In this document: in pieces, positions 1 to 10,518 of the stretch
How positions within the stretch are numbered: position 1 is the first letter of the stretch
How the letters are laid out: the number at the start of each line of letters is the position of its first letter
Source of the DNA: Myxococcota bacterium
Lineage (GTDB): Bacteria > Myxococcota_A > UBA9160 > SMWR01
Assembly: GCA_039030075.1 (NCBI GenBank)
Contig: JBCCEW010000005.1
Coordinates: 236,254-300,253 of the forward strand
Reading direction: 5' to 3'
Length of the DNA: 64,000 nt
Program-made: the position numbers and the translations under genes
Notes under the pieces: generated by a model
The model's input: the letters and a program-made list of their open reading frames with translations, nothing else
Told to the model about the DNA's origin: nothing
The model's database searches: none

Positions 1-648
1 GTAGACGCCGCGGGCCTCGATGTCTCGGCGCACGGCGCTGGGGACCAGGTAGTGAATCGAGCGGCCCTCGCGCAGGCGCGCCCGGATGTCCGAAGACGAG
101 ATCTCGAGGGCCGAGATCGAGACCGCCGAGACGGCGCCGCCCGTCGCCCGGTGGGTGGCGATCTGGCCGCTCGCTGCGATCTCGAAGTCGGGGCGCATTG
201 CCTCGGGAATCCAATCGCGCAGGTCACCCGGGGTGCCCGGCCGGGTCATCACCGCAAAGTCGGCGAGACCGAACAGCTGCTTCGGTTCGCGCCAGGTGCC
301 CAACAACATGAAGGCATCGCTGCCGATCAGGAAGACGGGTCGGGCGCCGGGATGCTGCTCGGCCAGGGCGCGCAGGGTGTCGACCGTGTAGGAGGCACCG
401 CCGCGCCGCACCTCGAGATCGCACGCCTCGAAGCGCGGGTCGTCGGTACACACGCGCTCGACCCAGGCCAGGCGGAGCTCCGCCGGCGCGACCGGATCTT
501 CCCCGGAGCCCTGCTTGTGCGGCGGCTGGGCCGACGGCACCAGGAGCACGCGTTCGAGCTCCAGGCGCTCGGCCACCTCGGTCGCGGCGCGCAGGTGGCC
601 GAAGTGGATCGGGTTGAACGTGCCCCCGAGGACCCCGAAGCGGTTCAT
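1..648 (-). CDS. nadD: nicotinate-nucleotide adenylyltransferase NadD (3' end beyond window)
   Basis: Adenylates nicotinate mononucleotide to deamido-NAD in NAD biosynthesis (cytoplasm). The minus-strand translation begins MNRFGVLGGTFNPIHFGHL, the nucleotidyltransferase GTFxPxHxGH signature, and continues through an SSSDIRARLREG segment to IHYLVPSAVRRDIEARGVY, the usual NadD C-terminus. The stop codon lies outside the window, so only a few residues are missing. The start ATG overlaps the proA stop (ATGA), so it is translationally coupled as the distal gene of the obg-proB-proA-nadD run, an arrangement common in bacteria. Confidence 0.93.
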   Translation of the reverse strand, partial: MNRFGVLGGTFNPIHFGHLRAATEVAERLELERVLLVPSAQPPHKQGSGEDPVAPAELRLAWVERVCTDDPRFEACDLEVRRGGASYTVDTLRALAEQHPGARPVFLIGSDAFMLLGTWREPKQLFGLADFAVMTRPGTPGDLRDWIPEAMRPDFEIAASGQIATHRATGGAVSAVSISALEISSSDIRARLREGRSIHYLVPSAVRRDIEARGVY

Positions 649-1901
649 TCGCGGAGTTGACCGTTCCCCTGAAGGACGAACTTGAGGGTCGTGAGCCCTT
701 CGAGCCCCATCGGCCCGTAGGCGTGAAGCTTCGAGGTCGAGATTCCGATCTCGGCGCCGAGCCCGAGGCGGAAGCCGTCGGCGAACGCCGTCGAACAGTT
801 CACGCCCACCGTCGACGAGCTCACCCGGCGGAGCCACGCCTGGGAGTTCGCATAGCTCTCGGTCACCAGGATCTCGGTGTGGTCCGAGCCGTAGCGGCGG
901 ATGTGGGTGATCGCCGCGTCCATGTCGGCGACGACGCGCACGGCCACGATGGGTGCGAGGTACTCCTCGGCCCAATCTGCTTCGCGCGCGGGCACCGTGT
1001 CGCCATAGACTTCACACGTCGCATCGTCGCCGCGGATCTCGACGCCGGCTTCGTGGAGCGCCTTCAAGACATCGGGGAGGACGCGCGCCGCGGCTTCCTG
1101 ATGCACGAGCAGCGTCTCGAGCCCGTTGCACACGGCCATCTGGCGCAGCTTCGAGTCGAGCACGATGTCGCGGGCCATTGCGACGTCGGCGCTGGCGTCG
1201 AGGAAGATGTGACACACACCGGCGTCGTGCTTGATGACGGGAATCCGCGAGGTCTCGGCGACCTTGCGGATCAGCCCGGGACCGCCGCGCGGAATGATCA
1301 GGTCGACCAGCTGGTCCTCGTGCAGCAGGTGATCGATCGCCATGCGGTCGGTGCGCGGGATGACCGAGATCGCGTCCTCGGGCACGTCGGTGTCGCGCGC
1401 CGCGGCACGCAGCTCGTCGGCGAGGGCGAGGTTGGAGCGAAGCGCTTCCGAACCCCCACGCAGGATCACGGCGTTCCCCGCCTTCACGCACAGCGCGGCG
1501 GCGTCGACGGTGACGTTCGGCCGCGACTCGTAGATCATGCCGATGACGCCGAGCGGAATGCGCATGCGACCGACCAGCAGCCCGTTCGGACGCACCGAGC
1601 TCTGCTCGATCCGGCCCACCGGGTCGGGCAAGGCCGCGACGTCGCGCAGGCCCTGGAGCATGTCCTTCCACTTGCCGTCGGCCAGCTCGAGGCGTCCGAC
1701 CAGGGGGGCCGCCACGCCCTTCTCGCGGGCCTCCTGCATGTCCTCGGCATTCGCCGCGCGGATCTTCTCGCGCGCGGCTTCGAGGCGCTCGGTGCTGCGC
1801 AGGAGCCAGGCGTTCTTCTGGGCGGCGCTGAGCTCCCCGGTTCGCTCGGAGGCGGTGCGCGCCTTCCCAGCGATGTCGTGGATCATCTCCTGAAGATTCA
1901 T
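645..1901 (-). CDS. proA: glutamate-5-semialdehyde dehydrogenase (gamma-glutamyl phosphate reductase)
   Basis: Reduces gamma-glutamyl phosphate to glutamate-5-semialdehyde, the second step of proline synthesis. The 418-residue length is normal for ProA. Visible family blocks include the N-terminal AGKARTASERTGEL-type segment, PLGVIGMIYESRPNVTVDA, the glycine-rich LRGGSEA stretch, the region around the catalytic cysteine (MAVCNGLETLLVH) and the C-terminal GLGAEIGISTSKLHAYGPMG. It lies about 110 bases downstream of proB and overlaps nadD by 4 bases, so the two proline enzymes probably share a transcript. Confidence 0.96.
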   Translation of the reverse strand: MNLQEMIHDIAGKARTASERTGELSAAQKNAWLLRSTERLEAAREKIRAANAEDMQEAREKGVAAPLVGRLELADGKWKDMLQGLRDVAALPDPVGRIEQSSVRPNGLLVGRMRIPLGVIGMIYESRPNVTVDAAALCVKAGNAVILRGGSEALRSNLALADELRAAARDTDVPEDAISVIPRTDRMAIDHLLHEDQLVDLIIPRGGPGLIRKVAETSRIPVIKHDAGVCHIFLDASADVAMARDIVLDSKLRQMAVCNGLETLLVHQEAAARVLPDVLKALHEAGVEIRGDDATCEVYGDTVPAREADWAEEYLAPIVAVRVVADMDAAITHIRRYGSDHTEILVTESYANSQAWLRRVSSSTVGVNCSTAFADGFRLGLGAEIGISTSKLHAYGPMGLEGLTTLKFVLQGNGQLRE

Positions 1902-2010
1902 GGCGTTCTCGAGTCGGGGGTCGAGCGGCGGGGCCGCCGGCAGGGACTGGACCCGCGCGAGAGGCGGCGCGCTTCGGCGTCAGCTTCGACGGGGGCAGGC
2001 TGTGGGAGGG

Positions 2011-4241
<2,231 letters not shown>

Positions 4242-4316
4242 CTACCCGGGATGCACCGATCCCTCCCGCGCCGAGGCGCGTTCGGGCGTGCGGGGCTGCG
4301 CGGTCGCTCGCCGGTC

Positions 4317-4562
4317 TTAGACGACGTTGGCGACGAGCTTGCCGCGGCTCTTCGCGTACTGGACCGTGCCGTCGGCGAGCGCGAACAGGGTGTAGTCCCG
4401 GCCTACACCGACGCCTTCACCCGCATGCACGCGGGTGCCGACCTGCCGCACGAGGATCGAGCCGGCGCTCACGCGCTGACCCGAGTAGACCTTGATGCCG
4501 CGCCGCTGCGCGTTGCTGTCGCGCCCGTTCCGGGAGCTGCCCTGACCCTTCTTGTGTGACAT
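4317..4562 (-). CDS. rpmA: 50S ribosomal protein bL27
   Basis: Ribosomal protein near the peptidyl-transferase centre. Its 81 residues begin [22 protein letters not shown], the typical L27 N-terminus, without the cleavable N-terminal extension seen in Firmicutes. Later blocks are [19 protein letters not shown] and [14 protein letters not shown]. It starts 3 bases after rplU ends and is certainly co-transcribed with it. Confidence 0.97.
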   Translation of the reverse strand: MSHKKGQGSSRNGRDSNAQRRGIKVYSGQRVSAGSILVRQVGTRVHAGEGVGVGRDYTLFALADGTVQYAKSRGKLVANVV

Positions 4563-4565
4563 CGC

Positions 4566-4880
4566 TCAGCCCTCGATCTTGTCGACGCGAATTTCGGTGA
4601 AGTCCTGCCGGTGGCCCTGCTTGCGTCGGTAGCCCTTGCGGCGCTTCATCTTGAAGATGGTGATCTTCGGACCGCGGCCCTGGGCGGTGATGGTGCCGAC
4701 GGCCTTGGCGCCGGCCACGAGCGGCTGACCCACCCGTGCTTCGCCTTCACCGCCGACCAGGAGCACCTCGGGCAGCTCGATCGAATCGCCTACATCGCCC
4801 GCCAGGCGCTCGACGCGAATCGACTGGCCCGGCTGGACCCGGTGCTGTTTTCCACCCGTGCGGATCACGGCGTACATCAC
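4566..4880 (-). CDS. rplU: 50S ribosomal protein bL21
   Basis: Primary 23S rRNA-binding protein of 104 residues beginning MYAVIRTGGKQHRVQPGQ, preceded by one extra Met. The C-terminal block IFKMKRRKGYRRKQGHRQDF is the family signature. It overlaps the 3' end of the RNase G gene by 4 bases (ATGA), so it has no leader of its own and probably depends on rng transcription and translational coupling. Confidence 0.97.
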   Translation of the reverse strand: MMYAVIRTGGKQHRVQPGQSIRVERLAGDVGDSIELPEVLLVGGEGEARVGQPLVAGAKAVGTITAQGRGPKITIFKMKRRKGYRRKQGHRQDFTEIRVDKIEG

Positions 4881-6946
4881 ACTTCCTCACTGTTCTGGAG
4901 CCCGCGGAGTATGGGGTCTTCCGCCGGTCCGTCAACGGCTTCCGCCGCCGAAGGCTCGGGGGGCGCCGGTTCCGGGGCCTCGGGCCCCGCCCCCTCCGCT
5001 TCCGAGCCATCGGCCGCGGTCGGCTCGGGCTTGGGCTCTTCGAGGTCGTCCTCGGCGCCGGCCTCGGCCAGGGCCATCGCGACGCCCCCCGCAGCCAGAG
5101 GCGCTGGCGGCACGGCGGCGGTCTCGGGCGTCGCCTCGCTGGCGTCCGCCCCGGGGGAGGCCTCGCGTCGGGCCGCTTCGGCCTCTGCCCGCTTGGCGGC
5201 CCGGGCGGCTTCCTTTGCGGCCTTCGCCTCGGCCTCGGCCTGGGCGCGCGCCGCCTCCTCGGCGGCTCGGGCCTCCTCTTCGGCCTTGGCCTTCGCGGCG
5301 GCTTCTTCCTTCGCGCGGCGCGCGTCTTCGGCTGCCTTGGCCTCGGCAGCGGCCCGCTCCTCCCGGCTCTCGAGCCAGCGGATCGGGATCTTCACCGCGG
5401 GACCCTGGTCGACCGCGATCACCTCGAACTGCTCCTGGTGGAGCCCGGTGCGCGACTGGATGTGGATCTCGCGACCCAGCTGGGTGCTCAGCGCTTGCAG
5501 CGCCCGATGCGCGGGGCCCGAGAACATCTCCGCGACGCGCGGGTTCACGGCGACCTGGATCTCGGTGCCGCTGAAGCGCGGCAGGTCCTTCCGGATCTCG
5601 CGCAGCAGCTTGTAGGCCACGGTCTCGGCGGAGAGGACGTAGCCGCGTCCCTCGCAGAAGCTGCAGGGCTCGCAGAGCTGCTGCACGAGGTTTTCCCGCG
5701 TGCGCTTCCGCGTCATCTCGACCAGGCCGAGTTCGGAGATCTTCAGGATGTTGGTGCGCGCCTTGTCGTAGCGGAGCGCTTCCTGGAGGGCGCGGTAGAC
5801 CTTCTCGCGGTTCTCGGCGCTCTCCATGTCGATCAGGTCGATGATGATCAGCCCGCCGAGGTTCCGGAAGCGCAGCTGGTAGACGACCTCTTGCACCGCT
5901 TCGAGGTTGGTCTTGAGCACCGTTTCCTCGAGATCGCGCTTGCCGACGTAGCGGCCGGTATTCACGTCGATCGCGGTGAGCGCTTCGCTCTGATCCACGA
6001 TCAGGTAGCCGCCCGACTTCAGCCAGACCTTGCGCCCCAGGTTCTCGTCGATGCGCGACTCGAGGCCCTCGTGGTCGTAGAGCGGCAGGTCGCCCTCGTA
6101 GAGCTCGAGGTTCGGCCTCGGGTCGGCCACGAACTGGTCGAGGAAGGCCTGCATCTTCTCGTGGGTCGGCGGGTCGTCGACCACGATGCGCTTCGTCTTG
6201 CTGTTGGCGAAGTCGCGGATCGTCCGCAGCGGGAGCGAGAGCTCCTCGTAGAGCAGGGCCGGCGCCTTCGCGCTCTTGCGCGCGCGCTGGATCTCTTCCC
6301 AGACGGCCGACAGGTACTTCACGTCGGCCTCGATATCGGCCTCGCGGGTTCCCTCGCCGGCGGTGCGGATGATGAACCCGAGGTCCTTCGGTCGCGACTT
6401 CTGCACGATGTCGCGCAGTCGTCGCCGCTCGCGGTCGGACCCGATCCGCCGGGAGACGCCCACCCGCTTCGACCACGGGGTGAGCACCAGGTGGCGACCG
6501 GCGATCGAGAGGTGGCTGGTGATCCGTGCGCCCTTGGTGCCGATCGGCTCCTTGGCGATCTGGACCACGATCTCCTGGCCCTCTTCGAGGAGGGTCTCGA
6601 TGCGCGGGATCTGGCGCTGACCGCGCCGCCCCCGGCGGGGACGCGGGTCGTCGTCGGCGCCGTCGAGCTGGCCGTTGCCGTCGAGGTAGTCGCCGACGTA
6701 GAGGAAGGCGGCCTTCTCGAGCCCGATGTCGACGAACGCGGCCTGCATGCCCGGCAGGACGCGGGTGACCCTCCCGAGGGCCACCATGCCTGCCACATTG
6801 CGATCGCGTTCGCGTTCTATGTGGAGTTCTGTGAAGGTGCCCTGTTCGACCAGGGCGACGCGCGTTTCTCCCGCGCTTGCGTTGATGATGATCTCGTTCG
6901 AGACCGCAGCGCGGCCCCCGCTCGATCGATGTCCACTGGACGCCAC
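4877..6946 (-). CDS. rng: ribonuclease G/E family endoribonuclease with alanine/glutamate-rich tail
   Basis: Single-strand endoribonuclease of rRNA and mRNA processing. The N-terminus reads SNEIIINASAGETRVALVEQG; an S1 RNA-binding segment follows (about residues 45-140, VGRVTRVLPGMQAAFVDIG-like), then the catalytic region with AIDVNTGRYVG and the zinc-link-like CEPCSFCEGRGYV. At 689 residues it is longer than RNase G because the last ~180 residues are an Ala/Glu/Lys coiled coil ending in an acidic Pro-rich tail, perhaps a degradosome scaffold. GTG start chosen because GGAGG sits 7 bases upstream. First gene of the rng-rplU-rpmA run. Confidence 0.93.
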   Translation of the reverse strand: MASSGHRSSGGRAAVSNEIIINASAGETRVALVEQGTFTELHIERERDRNVAGMVALGRVTRVLPGMQAAFVDIGLEKAAFLYVGDYLDGNGQLDGADDDPRPRRGRRGQRQIPRIETLLEEGQEIVVQIAKEPIGTKGARITSHLSIAGRHLVLTPWSKRVGVSRRIGSDRERRRLRDIVQKSRPKDLGFIIRTAGEGTREADIEADVKYLSAVWEEIQRARKSAKAPALLYEELSLPLRTIRDFANSKTKRIVVDDPPTHEKMQAFLDQFVADPRPNLELYEGDLPLYDHEGLESRIDENLGRKVWLKSGGYLIVDQSEALTAIDVNTGRYVGKRDLEETVLKTNLEAVQEVVYQLRFRNLGGLIIIDLIDMESAENREKVYRALQEALRYDKARTNILKISELGLVEMTRKRTRENLVQQLCEPCSFCEGRGYVLSAETVAYKLLREIRKDLPRFSGTEIQVAVNPRVAEMFSGPAHRALQALSTQLGREIHIQSRTGLHQEQFEVIAVDQGPAVKIPIRWLESREERAAAEAKAAEDARRAKEEAAAKAKAEEEARAAEEAARAQAEAEAKAAKEAARAAKRAEAEAARREASPGADASEATPETAAVPPAPLAAGGVAMALAEAGAEDDLEEPKPEPTAADGSEAEGAGPEAPEPAPPEPSAAEAVDGPAEDPILRGLQNSEEV

Positions 6947-7112
6947 GCCGTATCCTCCGGCGTTGGCGAGCCTTTCGGGCTTCGGACAGAGTCTGTCAGT
7001 GGGCGCCTCGGCAGACGCCCGGGGCGGGGCCTAGTCGGGATCGGGAGGGGTCCAGCCCCTCTCCGAGCGGACGGGAACTCTCTCTAATGTCCCGAAATCG
7101 CTATTGAAAACG

Positions 7113-7141
7113 TTGACTCGCACAGGAAGTCTCTATACGGT
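7113..7141 (+). promoter_or_regulatory. candidate sigma-70 promoter upstream of the selA leader region
   Basis: TTGACT at 7113-7118 is followed by TATACG after 15 bases, or by TACGGT (7136-7141) after the preferred 17 bases. An A/T-rich segment (GAAATCGCTATTGAAAACG), unusual for this genome, lies just upstream and could be an UP element. Transcription would begin near 7148, some 240 bases before selA, leaving room for a structured leader or a separate small RNA. Confidence 0.5.
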
Positions 7142-7144
7142 GCA

Positions 7145-7347
7145 GCCCCGTGATCGAGGTGGATCCCACGCTGCGGCCCCGCCGCCCGTCCGATCCGCTC
7201 CGATCTCCTTGCTGAGTTGCCACGGTCCCGGGAAGCGTTCGGCGCCGCTGCCTCGCCTCCTCGTGCGTCGCAGGCTCGCCAGGGCGACATGCCTCTGGAA
7301 ACTCGGCCCGGACTTTTGGCGGAGACAGCGGATGCTTCCCGCGGGGC
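7145..7347 (+). ncRNA. candidate structured RNA between rng and selA (6S-like fold possible)
   Basis: No credible protein lies between 6947 and 7386. The ends of this segment can pair: GCCCCGTG (7145-7152) with CGCGGGGC (7340-7347), then GAGG (7156-7159) with CTTC (7335-7338), and ATCC (7163-7166) with GGAT (7330-7333). This gives a long irregular closing stem around a ~160-base interior, the overall plan and length of 6S RNA, just downstream of a sigma-70-like promoter. I cannot match conserved 6S, SRP, RNase P or tRNA-Sec sequence, so identity is a guess; it may simply be the selA leader. Confidence 0.3.
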
Positions 7348-7386
7348 AACTCGGAGAGCTGCTCGAAAACTGATGGTCACAGAATC

Positions 7387-8781
7387 ATGAATCCGCGACC
7401 CGAGGTCAAGAGCGACCCGCGTCGGGCGCTCCCTTCGGTGGATCGCCTGGCCCGGGCGCTGACTGAAGCCCATCCGACGCTGCCCGACTGGGCGCGGCGG
7501 GAGGCGTCCCGGCAGGTCCTGGCCCAGGCCCGCGCCCGACTCGCCCAGGCCGACACGCCACCGACAGAGGAATCGCTCCTCGCCGAGGCGGCGCGCGCGG
7601 CCGACCGCATGACGCAGCCCCAACCGCAGCGCGTCATCAATGCGACGGGGATCGTGCTCCACACGAACCTCGGGCGGGCGCCCCTGGGTGTGGGCGCGTC
7701 CGAGGCGATCGCGCAGGTCGCGCGCAGCTACGGCGACCTCGAACTCGATCTCGAGACGGGGAAGCGCGGTTCCCGCACCTCCTCCGTCGAACAGCAGCTG
7801 CGGCTGCTCAGCGGTGCCGCGGGTGCGGTCGTCGTGAACAACAACGCTGCGGCGATCTTCCTGGTGCTGGCGGCCCTCGGCGCAGGCCGCGGTGCGGTCG
7901 TGTCGAGGGGCGAGCTGGTGGAGATCGGTGGCTCGTTTCGGGTCCCGGACATCATGGCGTCGGCCGGTGTGCGCCTGCTCGAGGTGGGCACGACCAACCG
8001 GACCCACCTGCGCGACTACGCCGCCGCTATCGGGCCCGAGACGGCGCTGCTCCTGAAGGTGCACCGCAGCAACTTCGCTCAGAGCGGATTCACGGCCGAG
8101 GTGGATCTGCCTGCGCTCGCCGGGCTGGCGCGCGAACACGGGCTGCCGCTCGTAGAGGACCTCGGCAGCGGCACGCTCTTCGACCTGACGACGCATGGCT
8201 ACCCGGCAGAGGCCCACGCCCCGGCGCGTCTGGCCGCCGGTGCCGACGTCGTCTGCTTCTCGGGCGACAAACTGCTCGGGGGGCCTCAGGCGGGCTTGAT
8301 CCTCACCCGGGAGGCGAAGGTCGCCGACGTCTTGCGACGTCATCCGCTGGCCCGGGCCCTGAGGCTCGACAAGCTCACCCTGACCGCTCTGGACTGGACC
8401 CTGCGCGCCCACCTCGAGGGTCGCGCCGAGAGCGAGGTTCCGGTCTTGCGTGCGCTGCTCGCGAAACCCGAGGCGCTGCAGCATGCGGCGGAAGCCCTGG
8501 CGCGGCGCCTGGCGGCCGTGGTCCCCGACGGAGTCGAGGTGCAGGCGCGACCCTCCGAGGGCCTGGCGGGCGGCGGGTCCCTTCCCGATCACGCCCTCGA
8601 GAGCTGGGTGGTCGAAGTGCAAACCCCAGGCAGCGCCGAGCGTGTCGCGAGTCGCTTGCGTGCCGGACGGCCCGCGATCCTGGCGCGGATCCAGGACGAC
8701 ACGCTGCGTTTCGACGTGCGAACCCTGCTCGAGGGAGACGACGAGGCGTTGATCGAGGGGGTCAACGCCGCCCTGCGTTGA
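7387..8781 (+). CDS. selA: L-seryl-tRNA(Sec) selenium transferase
   Basis: PLP enzyme converting seryl-tRNA(Sec) to selenocysteinyl-tRNA(Sec). The 464-residue protein has the SelA N-terminal helical domain, the block RVINATGIVLHTNLGRAPL, the EQQLRLLSGA/VVNNNAAAIFL region and the PLP-lysine site CFSGDKLLGGPQAG. Its presence implies a selenocysteine pathway, but selB, selC, selD and a selenoprotein are not seen here. It follows a 440-base gap and precedes the HNH gene by 40 bases. The ATG has no strong ribosome-binding site. Confidence 0.95.
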   Translation: MNPRPEVKSDPRRALPSVDRLARALTEAHPTLPDWARREASRQVLAQARARLAQADTPPTEESLLAEAARAADRMTQPQPQRVINATGIVLHTNLGRAPLGVGASEAIAQVARSYGDLELDLETGKRGSRTSSVEQQLRLLSGAAGAVVVNNNAAAIFLVLAALGAGRGAVVSRGELVEIGGSFRVPDIMASAGVRLLEVGTTNRTHLRDYAAAIGPETALLLKVHRSNFAQSGFTAEVDLPALAGLAREHGLPLVEDLGSGTLFDLTTHGYPAEAHAPARLAAGADVVCFSGDKLLGGPQAGLILTREAKVADVLRRHPLARALRLDKLTLTALDWTLRAHLEGRAESEVPVLRALLAKPEALQHAAEALARRLAAVVPDGVEVQARPSEGLAGGGSLPDHALESWVVEVQTPGSAERVASRLRAGRPAILARIQDDTLRFDVRTLLEGDDEALIEGVNAALR

Positions 8782-8821
8782 TCGACGCGACTGATTTTCG
8801 TAGAATTCCCGGACGGTTGGC

Positions 8822-9412
8822 ATGCTGAACTCGAACGTCTTGGTCCTGAATCGGTCCTACCTTCCGATCCACGTCACGTCGGTTCGTCGTGCCTTTTCGC
8901 TGATCTATCAGGGGACCGCCTTGGCGGTGAACTCGCGGTACGAGACGTTCGACTTCGAAGCCTGGAGTCGCGTCGAGTCCGACGGGGAAGATGGGGTGGG
9001 AACGCCGGATGGCTCGATCCGGGTGCCAAGAGTGATCGTGCTCCAGGGCTACGACCGCGTGCCGCGGCGTCACGTGCGCTACAGCCGCCTCAACATCTTC
9101 GCGCGTGACAACTACACGTGTCAGTACTGCGGCGAGCGTCCGCACCGTTCTAAGCTGAACCTGGATCACGTCGTGCCGCGCGCGCTCGGTGGGCGCACGA
9201 CCTGGGAGAACGTCGTGTGCTCGTGCATCGAGTGCAACCGACGCAAGGGCGGCCGCACACCGGCACAAGCGCGCCTGCGCCTCGAGCGGCGACCGGTGAA
9301 GCCGAGTTGGACGCCGATGCTCACGCACATCGGTTCGAAGGTGCGCTACGACGAGTGGCGTCCGTTCTTGCACATCGCGTCGCCCGAAGGCGGGGTCGCG
9401 GCCGGAGGCTGA
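8822..9412 (+). CDS. HNH endonuclease family protein
   Basis: A 196-residue protein of the stand-alone bacterial HNH family beginning MLNSNVLVLNRSYLPIHVTS. The nuclease core lies at about residues 100-145: a CQYCGER zinc knuckle, then LNLDHVVPRALGG containing the catalytic DH pair, then CSCIECNRRKGG with the second cysteine pair and Asn. This widespread chromosomal family is often genomically solitary and is not a homing intron. The substrate is unknown; DNA repair or processing is a reasonable inference. Confidence 0.85.
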   Translation: MLNSNVLVLNRSYLPIHVTSVRRAFSLIYQGTALAVNSRYETFDFEAWSRVESDGEDGVGTPDGSIRVPRVIVLQGYDRVPRRHVRYSRLNIFARDNYTCQYCGERPHRSKLNLDHVVPRALGGRTTWENVVCSCIECNRRKGGRTPAQARLRLERRPVKPSWTPMLTHIGSKVRYDEWRPFLHIASPEGGVAAGG

Positions 9413-9413
9413 G

Positions 9414-9515
9414 GCGCCGCAGCGCGGCGCAGAGAGTGGGCGTTCGTGGAGCACCGCCGGGGGGCGGTGGCAGAGAAGCGAAGCTCCGAGGACGAAGGGT
9501 CGCGGGGACGCGACC
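9414..9515. repeat. three perfect stem-loops between the HNH and ParA-like genes
   Basis: Three perfect inverted repeats lie in a row: GCGCCGC-AGC-GCGGCGC (9414-9430, directly after the HNH stop), CACCGCC-N4-GGCGGTG (9452-9469) and GGTCGCG-GGGA-CGCGACC (9498-9515). None has a U-tract. The first could stop or stabilise the HNH transcript; the others may be intergenic repeats or attenuator-like structures. Confidence 0.5.
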
Positions 9516-9528
9516 GAGGGGGTGAGAG

Positions 9529-10518
9529 GTGATCAGCGGAACTCGCGCCGGACCGCACGGTCCGAGGACGCCGCGTCTGATTCCGTTCGGCGGCGGCAAG
9601 GGCGGCGTCGGCAAGACGTTCGTGGCGGCGAATCTCGCAGCGACCCTCGCCAAGGCAGGGCACCGGGTGGTCGCCGTCGATGGCGACCTCGAAGGGGCGA
9701 ACCTGCACACGGCGCTGGGCGTACCGAAACCGCGCCACAGCGTGGCCGAGTACGCGTCGGAGCGGGAAGAGGATGTCCAGAAGCTCCTGGAAGACACGCC
9801 CTATCCGAATCTCCGGATGATCGCGGCCACCCGGCCGAACCTGGCGAGTCCCCAGCCGAGCCACGCCCTGCGTGTGCGCTTCGTGCGCGCGCTTCGGAAG
9901 CTCGACGCCGATTTCGTGATCCTCGATCTCGGCGCGGGCAGCGACGCGGCGGTGATGGACTACTTCATGGTGGGCGACGACGGGGTCGTCGTGATCGCGC
10001 CCGAGCCGACCTCGGTCGAGAACGCCTACGCGTTCATGCGCGCAGCCTTCTACCGGCGGCTCCGGCTCTCGATGCTGTCGGGGGAGGTCCGCAAGATCGT
10101 CGCGATGGCGATGGACGAGCGAAACGAGCGGGGGATCCGCACGCCGCTCGACCTGCTGCGCGAGGTGCAGGCGCTCGATTCCCAGGAAGGGCGCCGCTTC
10201 GTCGAGGTGATGCGCGCCTTCCGGCCGCGCATCGTGGTGAACGACGTACGCACCGCCGAGGACATCAAGCTCGGCTTCGCGGTGCGCAGCGTCTGCCGCA
10301 AGTATTTCGCGATCGATGCGGAGTACCTGGGCTACGTGAACCACGACGCTTCGGCGCGTGCCTCGGTGAAGGCGCGGCGCCCGCTCGTGGACATCGACCC
10401 CCGCTCCGACGCGGCCGTGTATCTCACGCGGATCGCGCGCAAACTGATCGCGCCGCGGACACCCGTGGCGCCTTCCGCACCGACACCGGCCCCCCAGGCG
10501 ATGGGAGCGCCTGCATGA
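9529..10518 (+). CDS. ParA/MinD-family P-loop ATPase
   Basis: A 329-residue SIMIBI-class ATPase with a deviant Walker A FGGGKGGVGKTFVAANLA (about residues 20-37), VDGDLEGANLH (switch region) and LDLGAGSDAAVMDYF (Walker B region). It resembles the FlhG/MinD-like proteins that position polar structures, but has no clear C-terminal membrane helix and ends in a Pro/Ala-rich tail. The next gene overlaps it by 4 bases and encodes a RodZ-like HTH protein, so the pair probably acts together in cell-pole or envelope organisation. No flagellar genes are adjacent. Confidence 0.82.
   Translation: MISGTRAGPHGPRTPRLIPFGGGKGGVGKTFVAANLAATLAKAGHRVVAVDGDLEGANLHTALGVPKPRHSVAEYASEREEDVQKLLEDTPYPNLRMIAATRPNLASPQPSHALRVRFVRALRKLDADFVILDLGAGSDAAVMDYFMVGDDGVVVIAPEPTSVENAYAFMRAAFYRRLRLSMLSGEVRKIVAMAMDERNERGIRTPLDLLREVQALDSQEGRRFVEVMRAFRPRIVVNDVRTAEDIKLGFAVRSVCRKYFAIDAEYLGYVNHDASARASVKARRPLVDIDPRSDAAVYLTRIARKLIAPRTPVAPSAPTPAPQAMGAPA

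Noticed and set aside
7145..7347. tRNA-Sec, SRP RNA, RNase P RNA or tmRNA in the pre-selA gap
   Set aside because: No TCA anticodon arm with GTTCGA T loop, no GGAAGGAAGCAG-type SRP apical motif, no RNase P GAGGAAAGTCCGGGC core, no tmRNA ends.
7084..8823. 579-codon minus-strand frame
   Set aside because: Antisense shadow of selA; no protein-like composition, and selA has full family motifs.
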